The position numbers were made by a program, and so were the translations under genes. The notes beneath the pieces were generated by a model. It was not told the DNA's origin. It saw only the letters and a program-made list of their open reading frames with translations, and searched no databases. A DNA stretch of 64,000 bases from Syngnathus acus (Eukaryota; Chordata; Actinopteri; Syngnathiformes; Syngnathidae), in assembly GCF_901709675.1 (NCBI RefSeq), contig NC_051093.1, positions 4,113,053 to 4,177,052 on the forward strand, given 5' to 3'. This document shows positions 36,142 through 46,319 of the stretch, one piece after another (position 1 is the first letter of the stretch; each line of letters begins with the position of its first letter).

Positions 36142-37776
36142 CTACACGGTGGTCTCTCCGTGTTTGCCGTTTGTCAGCCGGGTGTAAAACTTGTGCCAGG
36201 AGTGCAGCGTTTTCCCGGACCAGATCCAGAAACCGGACGTGATGCCCACAATGAGCGTCATCAGGTACTTGATCATGTAGACGGTGAAGTCCGGGGTCAT
36301 GCGGGGCCCCGTCTGCGCCGGGCACGGGATGGCCAGGCTCCTGCAGCTGTGGCTGACCCAGCTGCGCTCCCAGTGCGGGCGGAAGGCCTGCTCGTAGAAG
36401 AAGCAGGCGATCACGATGGTGGCGGGCACGGTGTAGAGCACGCTGAAGACGCCGATGCGCACCATGAGGCGCTCCAGCTTCTCCGTCTTGGTGCCGTCGT
36501 GCTTCATGATGGTGCGGATGCGGAAGAGCGACACGAAGCCGGCCAGTAGGAAGGAGGTCCCGATGAAGAGGTAGATGAAGAGCGGCGCCAGGACGAAACC
36601 TCGCAGGGGGTCCAGGTTGCTGAGACTGACGAAGCACACGCCGCTCAGCACGTCGCCCTCGATCTGCCCGATGGCCAGGATGCTGATGGTTTTGACGGCC
36701 GGCACCGCCCAAGCCGCCAGGTGGAAGTACTGGGAGTGGGCCTCGATGGCCTCGTGGCCCCACTTCATCCCCGCCGCCAGGAACCAGGTGAGGGACAGGA
36801 TGACCCACCAGATGGAGCTGGCCATGCTAAAGAAGTAGAGCATCATGAAGAGAATGGTGCAGCCTTCCTTCTTGGTGCCCTGGACGATCGTCTTGTAGCC
36901 ATCCGGGTTGAAGCTCTCGTTGCACACCACTTTGTCGCCCAGGAAGAAGCCCGCGATGTAAGCGATGGAGACCATGGTGTAGCAGCCCGACAGGAAGATA
37001 ATGGGCCTCTCGGGGTACCGGAAGCGCTGCATGTCCACTAAATACGTGGTGACCGTGAATAAGGTGGACGCGCAGCACAGGACCGACCAGATCAGAATCC
37101 AGATGCGTGAGAAGTGGATCTCCTTGTCGGTGAAAAACATGTACCCGCCGCCCCGGGCCGGCTCGCACGGAGCCGCGCAGTCCTTCTCCTCCAGGAACAT
37201 GTAGTTTAGGTAGGGGGGCACCACCAGCGCGGCAGGGCAACGGAAAACCCTGTCATGGCCGGGGACCACTGAAACCCCCTGGGTGCCGGGGACGGGCAAC
37301 GGCGGGACGGTGGCGGTTGACGAGTCGTTCTGCCCCACGCAGATCTGACCGTCGCCCAGCACGGGAAAGTTCTCGCAGCGGAGTCGGTCCGGCCATTGGA
37401 AGCCAAACTTGTTCATGAGGGCCTCGCAGCCCTGTTTGGCCCTCTCGCAGATGGACCTGCAAGGCGGGATGGCCTTCTCCAGGACAGTGCAAACCGGCGC
37501 GTACATGGAGCACAGGAAGAATTTCAAGTCCGGGGAGCACTGTACCTTCACCAACGGGTAAAACTGGTGCACCTCCAGCCCTGCGTCGTCTTGGTTGTAG
37601 TGGCCCACCAAGTTGGGCATGATGGTTTGGTTGTAGGCGATGTCGTTGCACAGGGGTATGGAGATCGGTTGGCAGAATCCATGCTCCGGGATGACAATTC
37701 CGTTGTCTCCTTGATACTGAGCTGATACCACCACAGACAGCAAGAGAAGGACAGACCAACTCCCACACAAAATCAT
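36142..37776 (-). CDS. fzd2: Frizzled-2 Wnt receptor, single exon
   Basis: This uninterrupted frame encodes 544 aa from the ATG at 37776 (MILCGSW). The frame is open 12 codons further upstream, but no ATG lies there. Features in order: signal peptide (1-20), cysteine-rich Wnt-binding domain (about 30-150, with [10 protein letters not shown] and CSMYAPVC), N-glycosylation sites NQT and NDS, a linker, seven membrane segments, KTLHSW at 522-527 (the Dishevelled-binding KTxxxW) and the C-terminal PDZ ligand [24 protein letters not shown], the [12 protein letters not shown] segment and the ETTV ending match FZD2 rather than FZD7, whose ending is ETAV. The protein receives Wnt ligands at the plasma membrane for beta-catenin and planar polarity signalling. 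The intronless structure is normal for FZD1/2/7. Its neighbours meioc and ccdc43 support FZD2 orthology. Confidence 0.96.
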   Translation of the reverse strand: MILCGSWSVLLLLSVVVSAQYQGDNGIVIPEHGFCQPISIPLCNDIAYNQTIMPNLVGHYNQDDAGLEVHQFYPLVKVQCSPDLKFFLCSMYAPVCTVLEKAIPPCRSICERAKQGCEALMNKFGFQWPDRLRCENFPVLGDGQICVGQNDSSTATVPPLPVPGTQGVSVVPGHDRVFRCPAALVVPPYLNYMFLEEKDCAAPCEPARGGGYMFFTDKEIHFSRIWILIWSVLCCASTLFTVTTYLVDMQRFRYPERPIIFLSGCYTMVSIAYIAGFFLGDKVVCNESFNPDGYKTIVQGTKKEGCTILFMMLYFFSMASSIWWVILSLTWFLAAGMKWGHEAIEAHSQYFHLAAWAVPAVKTISILAIGQIEGDVLSGVCFVSLSNLDPLRGFVLAPLFIYLFIGTSFLLAGFVSLFRIRTIMKHDGTKTEKLERLMVRIGVFSVLYTVPATIVIACFFYEQAFRPHWERSWVSHSCRSLAIPCPAQTGPRMTPDFTVYMIKYLMTLIVGITSGFWIWSGKTLHSWHKFYTRLTNGKHGETTV

Positions 37777-38754
37777 CTCTCCAAGTTTTAAGACCTTAGT
37801 CAGAGAATTCAATAAAAAGCCTCATGAAGTAGGCTCAATGGTGTAAAAAGTTGTATACGCTGATCATTCAACGCGAGCGTCGCTCTCTTTGTGTTTGCTC
37901 TTCTCTTGGAGCGCTGCTGGCTAACTTTTCTTTTCCCTAACTTCTATTATCCCTGTTGGATCCTGCAACGAGAAGCGCCTTATCCGGGAAATCCGTTCAA
38001 AATAAAGATGAGACGGCCATTTTCTCAAAACGCGGCGTCGTTTACTATGTACGGCGACAGAAATAAGCGTCAATGCTGCTACTGTGGCCCGTCAAATTGA
38101 TTTTGGCAGTTATGCTCACTTTTAATGTGAATAAGAGATGGCTAAGACGAGGTCTTGATAGTTTGGCAAAGTTGCTTTGTTTTATTTTGAAGCTCGCTCT
38201 TAGGAACATGTAGCGTTTTCGTCAAACTTGACACAACAGCTGGATTCCGCGGCCCAACCAGACCTACGGGTTTTCCAGTGCGTGGATGAGGAGGAGGAGG
38301 TCCCCATCTAGTGTTCACATCATGTTCACCGTCCACTTCATCAATGATCGAAAGGATTGGAAATGATTGACATTAATCGCACCAAAACATGGATTACATT
38401 CCCCACGGCACGAACCAAAAAGAAGACACCCCCCTTTAATACATTTTTATAACCCTACAAACAGTAATAACACGTATGAAAGCATTTGCTTTCATTTCAT
38501 TTCAACCCTTAAAATATACAAAACATCTCACCACATGATGACACATAATTGCGTAAATAACCACTTAAAATGCGGAAATTACAAAGTGATACTTTCCGCA
38601 CGCCCAGCTGCACGACAATCATCGAGTGTTATTACTTGCGTTGTTAAAACTTTTTATTGGGAGTGCCAAATAATACTTTATGCACGTGAAAATAATATTG
38701 TATATAACAAAATGATTATTATATATAAATTTGCAGATGGATACACTACCTAAA

Positions 38755-39145
38755 CTTTAGGTGTCAAACTCATTTTTTTCGCGGGCCGCATTGTAGTCAT
38801 AGCTTCTTTCGGAGGGCCATTATGACTGTCAACCCAAATAAATGTATGAGCACCTCATATTATATACAGTAAAAGCTACAAAACAAACTGACAAATAACT
38901 CGTTTTCAAATCAGACGAGTAAAAACTGGTCAAATATTAAAAAAAAAAAAAGATATTATTAAAAGTGAAGACAATTTGCAATTCTAGTAATGACACACGA
39001 ATTTGATGCACAATTTTTCTTCGCGGGCCAAATTCCTTGTTTGGCACGCTCAAACATGGCGAATAAAAACTTGAATCTTGAATCTTGAATAAAATGATGT
39101 GGCGGGCCATATCTGGCCCCCGGGCCTTGGGTTTGACACCTACAG
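38755..39145 (-). mobile_element. Non-autonomous hAT-type MITE, copy 3, inverted
   Basis: The element runs from CTTTAGGTGTCAAACTC to GGTTTGACACCTACAG and is the reverse complement of the family at 12369-12698. Shared blocks include GGGCCATTATGACTGTCAAC. No clear 8-bp duplication is visible. A ~60-bp foreign insert at 39031-39090 interrupts it. Confidence 0.8.
39031..39090 (+). mobile_element. LINE-like 3' tail nested in the MITE
   Basis: This roughly 60-bp block is absent from the other MITE copies. It ends GGCGAATAAAAACTTGAATC followed by a short CTTGAAT tandem. A polyadenylation-like motif followed by a microsatellite tail is typical of 5'-truncated L2/CR1-type LINE or related SINE insertions. 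The assignment is inferred. Confidence 0.5.
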
Positions 39146-39631
39146 TAAGGTTCTCCAAAATGGGGCGTGGTCAGCACATGGTTGCTATCCTCATTTAACG
39201 TCTGCTTTATGCTAATTGGGCGTCAGGCTTGACCAATAAGAAAAAGGACATTTTAGTTGATGGTGGGGGGGCCAAGGTCGAGGTTTTCGGTTATTTTAAG
39301 TTTACGACATCTCTACAAGTTGACGCAACAAAATTGTCGAGGTACGTTTACTCAAGATTGGTTTAAAATTGTTAGATTACTGTTTTGCGTGGTTGGATGT
39401 TCCTATTATGGCACGAAAATTGCCAAGGGCAGTGATATCACTTTTCTAACTAGCCAAAAGTCAGCCAAAATGGCGGGCCTCGCTTTCTCCGTCGTGCGTG
39501 AAATTAAAACAATAGCACTTTCTGTCAGACCCAATTCCGATGTTGTCATTGTTAACTTAATTGTAAACTTGTATCTTGTGATTAATTAGGAACACAAAGA
39601 GTCAAGTGGAAAGGGCGATCAGAGTTTCAAA

Positions 39632-42586
39632 ATGGCATCTGACGAGTTTTTATTTAGCTCGTTTATCGGTCAGGTAAGCATTCACAGGTAATGCGCACAC
39701 TGTACACACACCAAAGACTTCAGATACGTCTTCACGTTTTTTCCGATGAATCCTAGTCACTTTCCACCTTTCCCTTGGGCCGTAATCATCAATTGAAATG
39801 CTGAAAAGCAGGAAAAAACGTGGTTCCTACTCTATACTAGTCTAAAATGGTGGAACATTGTGAACATGTTCACTTCAAACTCTTTATGGGACGGCAGTTA
39901 CTTACAAACGTACACAAAACAACAACAATCCTAATGTAATGTAAATATGAAACAGAATATGCTGAGATTTAAAGATTACTGGGTGGTTGTCAGTTTAGAA
40001 TGTTGTAGGTTTCTCGATTGTTCTCATTTCAGGCTCGTGTCAACGGCAATGATGGAAGTACCTCCGTTTCCAGCCTGGGTTTTAGTCCTCAGGAAGAGGA
40101 AGTGGCGGGGTTCAAACTCTGGTCTCCCAGTGGTCACAGTGACACCAATGAACTTAGTCATTGTGCACGGATCAGCATTTGGAGCAGGTATTGTTTTACT
40201 TTTTTTTTTTTTTTTACCAAGTATCAAATACTTTTGTGATATTTTTTTCTCTCTTAAAGGAATGACACAGAAAACAATGAAATTGATGAGGTGGATCTGC
40301 AGTGTTTAGTGGCCAACATTTTAGATGAAGGTGATAATATCCAGAGCGGATGCAACAATAGTAGGTGTGTAATATGTCACAATGAAAAGTTGTCACACCA
40401 ATGTAAAATAAAAGAGCTGATACTAAATCAGTAATATGCTATAAATAATAACAAATGAGCTTCTGCTGCTCATTCGTCCACTGTTGAGCAGTTTATCCAC
40501 AATTGTATTTGTTTAATAACAACCCAAAAAAATTCTGATATCTTCTAGGAAGCCATCTAATGCCAACGGTCTTGGGTCTCCTGAGACTTGGAGGGAAGAC
40601 ATTTTACAATATTGTCAACCAGCGAATACACTTCCGAACTACGTTCCGAGTGAGCTTTTCATTGAGTCTCAATCGGTGTCCAAAAACGAGATGTTCCTTC
40701 AGAATCTCAGTGGCATTTCTGCTAATCCGGACTGGTTTAGTCATGTTAACGGAGACGGAGAAAGCTATGACAGACACCCAACGAAATCGCCTCCAATTTT
40801 TCCCATCTCCAAAACGCCGAGCACCTTTCTACCACTGACACTGGAGAACAACTATGACCTGTCATCTGATTATCACCCGGCAAATCATCAGCTCGTTAAC
40901 GACTTCCCTCAAATCGGTGACGACTTGCAGCTCCAATGCAAGACGAGCGGGCTATTTTTTGATCATTATGAGAGCACGACGAGTGCGGAGCCCGTTTGTG
41001 ATAATGAGCGATACGTGCCGGAACACATGAACCAACTGGTTAGTGGTTTGCACGTTCTCATGGCTGATGAGTTTAATTCAGGACGGTGCTTTCCAAACTT
41101 AGAACAAAATACAGACTACCCTGAAGACAGCATATTTGCGCAATGGAAATTCCCCAGCCAGGCCATGCCAATATCTCACGAAAAACAGCCAGAGGGAGAA
41201 TTTTGGGGCAGAAATGTCAAAACAGAGGGTACGGGCTTTCACAAAATGTCAGGATCGGGCAATGAGAATTGTTTTCATTCCCCGTCTTTCAATCCCCCGA
41301 ACCAATGTCAGAATATTCAAAGAAGGAACCAGTGCTCCAATCCCCGCTCCAAGCAAACTCAGCACAAGATGAAATCACAGAAGGAAAAGAAGCCGCTTGG
41401 TTGCTTTGAAGAAAGTCCGCAAAGCGCGTCGATGCACCGAAGACCCCGCGTCGGCCACCTGCGAGGCACGGGAAGATTTAACGGAGAAACTCCCGCTCAC
41501 GTCAACTGCAACCTCGGAAGGTTCACCCGGCTGCCTGTCAAGTCTGAGAAAGACACGACGCCTCATGAGAGCGCATCTACCGGCATGACGGCTGTCAGCG
41601 GGGTGTTCTTGGGTCATCTGAAGGACGCAGAGTTGCACAATGGAGGGAAGGACAAGGACACAGCTGTGCTGCAGAAGAATTCAGAGGGACTTGTGATCCA
41701 GTTTTACCTCCACCTGGATGAATGTTCTGAACAGTTAGGCTACCTGGAAGCGGAAAGGAAGGAGGTACTCCCAAAAATGTCACTGCATTTAGAAACACAA
41801 TTTGTTCGTGTTTGTAGAAATGTTCATATGCTTCATTTATCTCGCATTCCGATTGGCTCTTCATTTCAGATCGAGGTCATCCTCGCCAAAAGATTTCCAG
41901 TTGAATGGACACCGCTTCTGTCTCCGCCTCCAACATACCCGCCCGGACTTCCACTCAACTTCAGCAGACTGGACTCTCTCATCGTTAATCAGAAGAAGGA
42001 GCTGACCAGCGTGAGATACTCACCTGAGAAATGTTGGATCCCAAAATGACTCACGTGATGTGTTGTTTGTGGCGTTTTGCAGGTGGAATGGCTTTTGTAC
42101 AAAATGGAGGCCACGTGCAACACACCTCTTCACGCCTCCATTCATTCGGCGCTGAGCAATCATCGCCAGGCTTTATCCGAAGTACAGGCGAGACGCGGGG
42201 AAGAACTTGCCAACGTGTTCAAGCGTCAGTGCTTAGAGGACAATGGTAACCTGAGCTACCTGTTCAGATGGTCAAATCGTTGTATAGGGCGTTATGATTA
42301 AGACTGCCAAACATATTTTGCAGTTGACGTGATCATCGCTCTGAAGGAGCTCGTCGTGACCACCAGGAAGCTTCGTTCCGTGCTTTGGTGTGCCTTCCAG
42401 ATGACCGCGCCTCCTCCCACCAGGAGGCAGGAAGACCATGCCGACGCCAACAGGACGCCCTGTGCGACCCTGTGGCACTCTCTCCTGATGGCTGCCTCCG
42501 CTTCAAGCAGGAAGCCTGACGACCACGCCGACACAAACGGGGAGGAAACACACACACAGAGGTGCCCTTACTCCGCTACCTTTTAA
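39632..42586 (+). CDS. meioc: Meiosis-specific coiled-coil protein MEIOC, 7 coding exons
   Basis: Exons 39632-39673, 40033-40187, 40260-40364, 40549-41764, 41870-42010, 42083-42245 and 42324-42586 join to 2085 nt (694 aa), all GT-AG. The large fourth exon is low-complexity and polar, as expected of the disordered N-terminal part. The conserved C-terminal domain (about 480-630) carries FYLHLDECSEQLGYLEAERK, RLDSLIVNQ, CNTPLHASIHSAL and ALKELVVTTRKLRSVLWCA. MEIOC works with the helicase YTHDC2 to stabilise meiotic transcripts and sustain prophase I in germ cells. The tail after residue 626 holds two similar segments (RRQEDHADAN and SRKPDDHADT) encoded by 33-bp units at 42419-42451 and 42506-42538 that agree at 25 positions. 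The 105-nt intron 41765-41869 is stop-free and in frame. Position between fzd2 and ccdc43 matches mammals. Confidence 0.92.
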
Positions 42587-43250
42587 GCTAGCACCCGACG
42601 TGCTAATCAAACCCCCTGTAATATAGCATGTCGCTAATATGAGATCAGCAGAAGATGAGATGATCGCATAGTTAAGACCTCACGGCACGAATTGCGTACT
42701 TGCGCACGAACTGTTCATCCATCCAGTTTAACTTTAATCAAGGCTCTTTCCTGAATTCGTTTGTATCTGTCTACAACAAAGCTGTATTTAAATTAACTTA
42801 TGTAAATTCTTCAAAATAATTTTAGTTTATTTATGATTTGGCCCATCCAGTATTGTCTAAATTATGCAGATATTCTGTAGGATTCGTTTAACTTCAGATG
42901 CAATTTGTTTTTTCTTTTAAAACACAAATCGATTGATCATTAGTACCGTAGTATGAAAAGTAGTTTTAATTACTGTCATACTACGCAGCCAAGTTGAAGC
43001 ATGCAGCATGTCCGCCCCTGTAGTTAAAATATAGAAACCAAATGTTTTATCTTCTGGAGACGCCAATTTGTTCTGTTAGCCAAGTCTGGCGTCAACACGT
43101 TCTGCGTCACAACCGTAGTCATTAGCCTTTCATAACGTTTTCCATCCAAAAATTCGGATCGGTCTGGTCATTGCATCTTACTTATATACAATCATAATGG
43201 TTCTTAAGTGTTTCTCCATTTTCTACGTTTGCACAACCTTAAATGTTTAA

Positions 43251-43286
43251 AATAAAAGCAATTGCAATTACTCCAAATGTTTTATT
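43251..43286. terminator. Opposed poly(A) signals of meioc and ccdc43
   Basis: AATAAA on the plus strand at 43251-43256 would end meioc. TTTATT at 43281-43286 is AATAAA on the minus strand and would end ccdc43. Because cleavage normally falls 10-30 nt downstream of each signal, the two transcripts would overlap at their 3' ends. Confidence 0.6.
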
Positions 43287-43458
43287 ACTTTAAAAAGACA
43301 CAATTTTAACAACTGCTTGTTCTTAATCTCGCTTGCATTTTTTTTGCCATAGGATGTGATTGGACGTTTTGATAACAAAAACAACAGTTGAATACATTGC
43401 ACGTTTCAGTGCTTTCACACATCACCCCCTCCCCTCCCACATGTCCTTTCTCCTGCTT

Positions 43459-44975
43459 TTATCTTTTGCGTTCTCCCTTCTGTGTTCGCTTCTTCTCCTT
43501 CTCCTTCCTGTCTTGTTTGGCAAGTTTGTCCTTCTCCCGCTGCATCTTGTCGATTTCCTTCTTTTTCTGGGCATCTTCACGGGCCTGGTCCCGCTTTTGC
43601 TTTTGTCTGTTCAAGACCTCCTCCACGTTGGTGTTCTTGAACATGGCTGACGCCCGATGGAGGTCAAGGACAAAACAGTAGGCAGGAAAAGCACTCAGAA
43701 TTCATCCACAAATCGCGTTCCAGCCTCTAAACAACCATCTTAATGCTAATGTACATGCTAACCAATACATGTGAAAAATAGTTTTGGAAAATACATTGGC
43801 ATGTGGAGGATACACTTGTCCTGTCCGGGCATGAAGCTTCCATTTGGCGACTCTTCCTCTTCACCTTCAGTGTTTTAGTCAAGGGAACCAAAAGTGTGAA
43901 GCCAGTAAACAGCAGTGATAAGTTATATTGAGTATAAAAAGTCTACACACCCATTATTCAAATGCCAGGTTAAAAAAAAAAAAACACACCCCCATAATTA
44001 AATAATAAAAAGAACAAGATAATTTCAAAAACGTTTTTCCACCAATACAACAGATCTTTGTCCAGAAATGTGAACTGGACAGACTCTAGGTTTCTAGAAG
44101 AAGGATATTCCTCTTCGTCTGTAATGTTGGCGTACTGCGCCAGGAGGGCCTCTTTGCGTTTCTTGGTCTCCTCCGACACTTCTTTGTGCCTCACCACAAT
44201 TTGAGCCTGCTTCTCGATCATGCTTGCGATGGCCTGGACCTCAACTGGTTGGGAAAACAAAAGCAATCATTTCAAACTTGAGGTAATCCGTCCTTGTGTT
44301 ATCTGACACTGACAACAGGGACAGGTGCAAGATAAGCATATTATGTCAGTGTGATTCAATGATATGAAGAGATATGTTTACACTGCAGCTTTTGGAGAAG
44401 CTTCAGGTGTTATTTGAATGTTTATGCACATAATATTTATTAGTCACCATCTCCAGCATCCTGCTTGTTTGCAGAGCGGATGCAGTAATCCGTCCAATGC
44501 TTGATGATCTGTTGGCAGACATCTTCCAGCGTGTCCTCTTCATCCTGCAAATTTGAGGACAGTCATACAATACAAACGCTATCAACACAAGCTGGCTTCA
44601 TAGTTACTTTGTGACGCACAATATAAAAGCACGAGTTTGGGTTTGGTCTTGAAAGAATTTGACTAACAATTTCCGTGTGGTTTGCGGCACATAGCAGAGA
44701 AGTCACTTGTAGAAGTGTGACTGGTTCCAAAAATAAACTGGTCGAGTGAAGAAACAGCTGTCATGTTGGCTACGTGCGACATGCGGGCGTAGCTAGCTCA
44801 CCAGAAACGCCGATAAAATTCCTTGAATCGCGTCTCGTTTTTCCTCGTCGCTCTCCTCTTCTTGTAGTACGCCCAAAATATAGGCGCCGTACACTTCGCG
44901 GTCCACCTCTAACGCGTCGAGCCGCTCATTCAGCCACTTTTCGAAATCGCCGGCGTCTGCCACGGGCGCGGCCAT
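43459..44975 (-). CDS. ccdc43: Coiled-coil domain protein CCDC43, 5 exons, with AT-AC intron
   Basis: Minus-strand exons 44975-44802, 44544-44448, 44244-44109, 43869-43814 and 43646-43459 join to 651 nt (216 aa). [33 protein letters not shown] and [10 protein letters not shown] are diagnostic of CCDC43. The C-terminal third is a highly charged coiled coil ending [11 protein letters not shown]. The molecular role is poorly known. Introns 1, 2 and 4 are GT-AG. Intron 3 (43870-44108, 239 nt) begins ATATCCTT and ends AC, with CCTTGAC 9 nt before the end, and is a minor-spliceosome AT-AC intron. Only this junction restores the conserved ITDEEDEG reading. The start MAAP at 44975 is chosen by similarity to the family; an in-frame ATG at 45005 would add 10 residues. 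Confidence 0.94.
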
Positions 44976-45958
44976 CTTGGCTCGTTGGGGTCCTTCAACC
45001 GGCACTCGGCTGCCCTTCGTTATGCCTGTAAGAAAACAACCCGCGAAAGTACCAGTTAGTATTGCCTGTTGTTTTGTTTACCAGCAACAACATGTCTGTC
45101 TTCTCAAACAGGTAACTTCACGTTTTAATTGTTACCGAAGCAAAAAGGGACACTTGCTCTTACGATGTTTTATAATCTGTTTTTTTTTGTTGCATTTTGT
45201 TTTATGAAGCTGCTGCATAACAAGCTGCAGGTGCGTTATTTGGTGGCAAACACTTGGTCTAGCGGTGACAGAAGCCATTAAAACAAAATTATATGAATAG
45301 TGACTTTATTTTTCAAGAGATCTTAGCTAGAGGCATGTATGGGGAAATAAAGGGGGCATACACCCTTGTATTTCAAATATAAGCCCACGTTTTGATAAAT
45401 AGAATGCAAAGGACATGTTTAAATCTCATTAAACTTGTCTGACAAACCAAATCTGCTAATGCTAATTCTAAGTCTGTTGAGTTTATGTTAATTACAAACA
45501 TTTCAATACACATTTTAATTGTCAATTCCATGCATTTATACTACCACATTTTCAAGCCTCATGAGAAAAAGCAGAATCTCCCAAAACAAAGTTTAAACTT
45601 CCTTTTCATAGACTTTTATTTTATTTTTTATTTTTACAGCAATTACCTGCTGTCTTATTTGATTGGAACTACAGTAGTTATGATGTCTATGTTGTGCTGC
45701 TTATGAATTCAGTTCCAAGACTTGAATCAGCACTCAAAGCAAATTTTTCCTTCCTGGTCTTGTGCCATAAGTCCCCAATAGTGGCTGATTGAAAATGGAT
45801 GGTTTTGATTGTCGCACACAAACTTGCCAATGCTGTTTTCATTAAGATGTTGATTCTCTAAAATAAGCAGTTACTCATTTTCCATTCAGTGAGTTGTTGG
45901 CAGTCAAAACACTTTTTGGCAAAATCACGTTGCGTGGTGCCTGATATACTACCATTGT

Positions 45959-45972
45959 CCACTAGGGGTCAG
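45959..45972 (+). promoter_or_regulatory. Weaker candidate CTCF site
   Basis: CCACTAGGGGTCAG departs from the CTCF core at the second G of the GGC block. It lies about 1 kb upstream of ccdc43, at the edge of the gene-poor region. Motif evidence only. Confidence 0.3.
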
Positions 45973-46290
45973 TAGAGTACACAAATGGCCCTCTCCTCAA
46001 AGTCAGGCTCTCCTTTTAGATTTAGTTGCATGACAGGCCTTGTGGATGTTCCTCATGTATGTGATTTGCAGCAAATTTGCTTCATCCTTGCGCATCACAT
46101 CCGACGTGCAAGTTAAGTGCAATCGTGAGCAGTGCTGCGGGGCAAGACAATGGCCCGCCAGCTGTTTGTTGCTCCCCCGTTCATATGACACTGGGACAAC
46201 ACCTCACAGCTGTTGGAATATATTAAATAATGATTCCGATTGAATAACTTGATTCCGCTTCCAGAAAGTGATTTGTGCAAGGGGGTTTGC

Positions 46291-46319
46291 GGTGTGTGTG
46301 TGTGTGTGTGGGGGGGGGT
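46291..46319 (+). repeat. (GT)n microsatellite with G run
   Basis: About ten GT units followed by a run of G. No further function is visible. Confidence 0.85.

Larger units (their letters stand above)
37777..39631. other. fzd2-meioc intergenic region
   Basis: This is the divergent spacer holding the fzd2 promoter side and the meioc promoter side. It includes one inverted hAT MITE (38755-39145). GACCAATAAG near 39230 contains a CCAAT motif about 400 bp upstream of the meioc ATG. No gene is visible. Confidence 0.5.

Noticed and set aside
36137-37406. Several 66-223-aa frames on both strands across fzd2
   Set aside because: They are shadow frames of the intact frizzled coding exon.
36142-37776. 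Annotation of the frizzled gene as fzd7
   Set aside because: The membrane-core sequence, the C-terminal ETTV and the adjoining meioc and ccdc43 genes fit fzd2 better than fzd7.
37777-37812. Twelve-codon upstream extension of the fzd2 frame
   Set aside because: The extension begins with TTG and contains no ATG. The ATG at 37776 starts a normal signal peptide.
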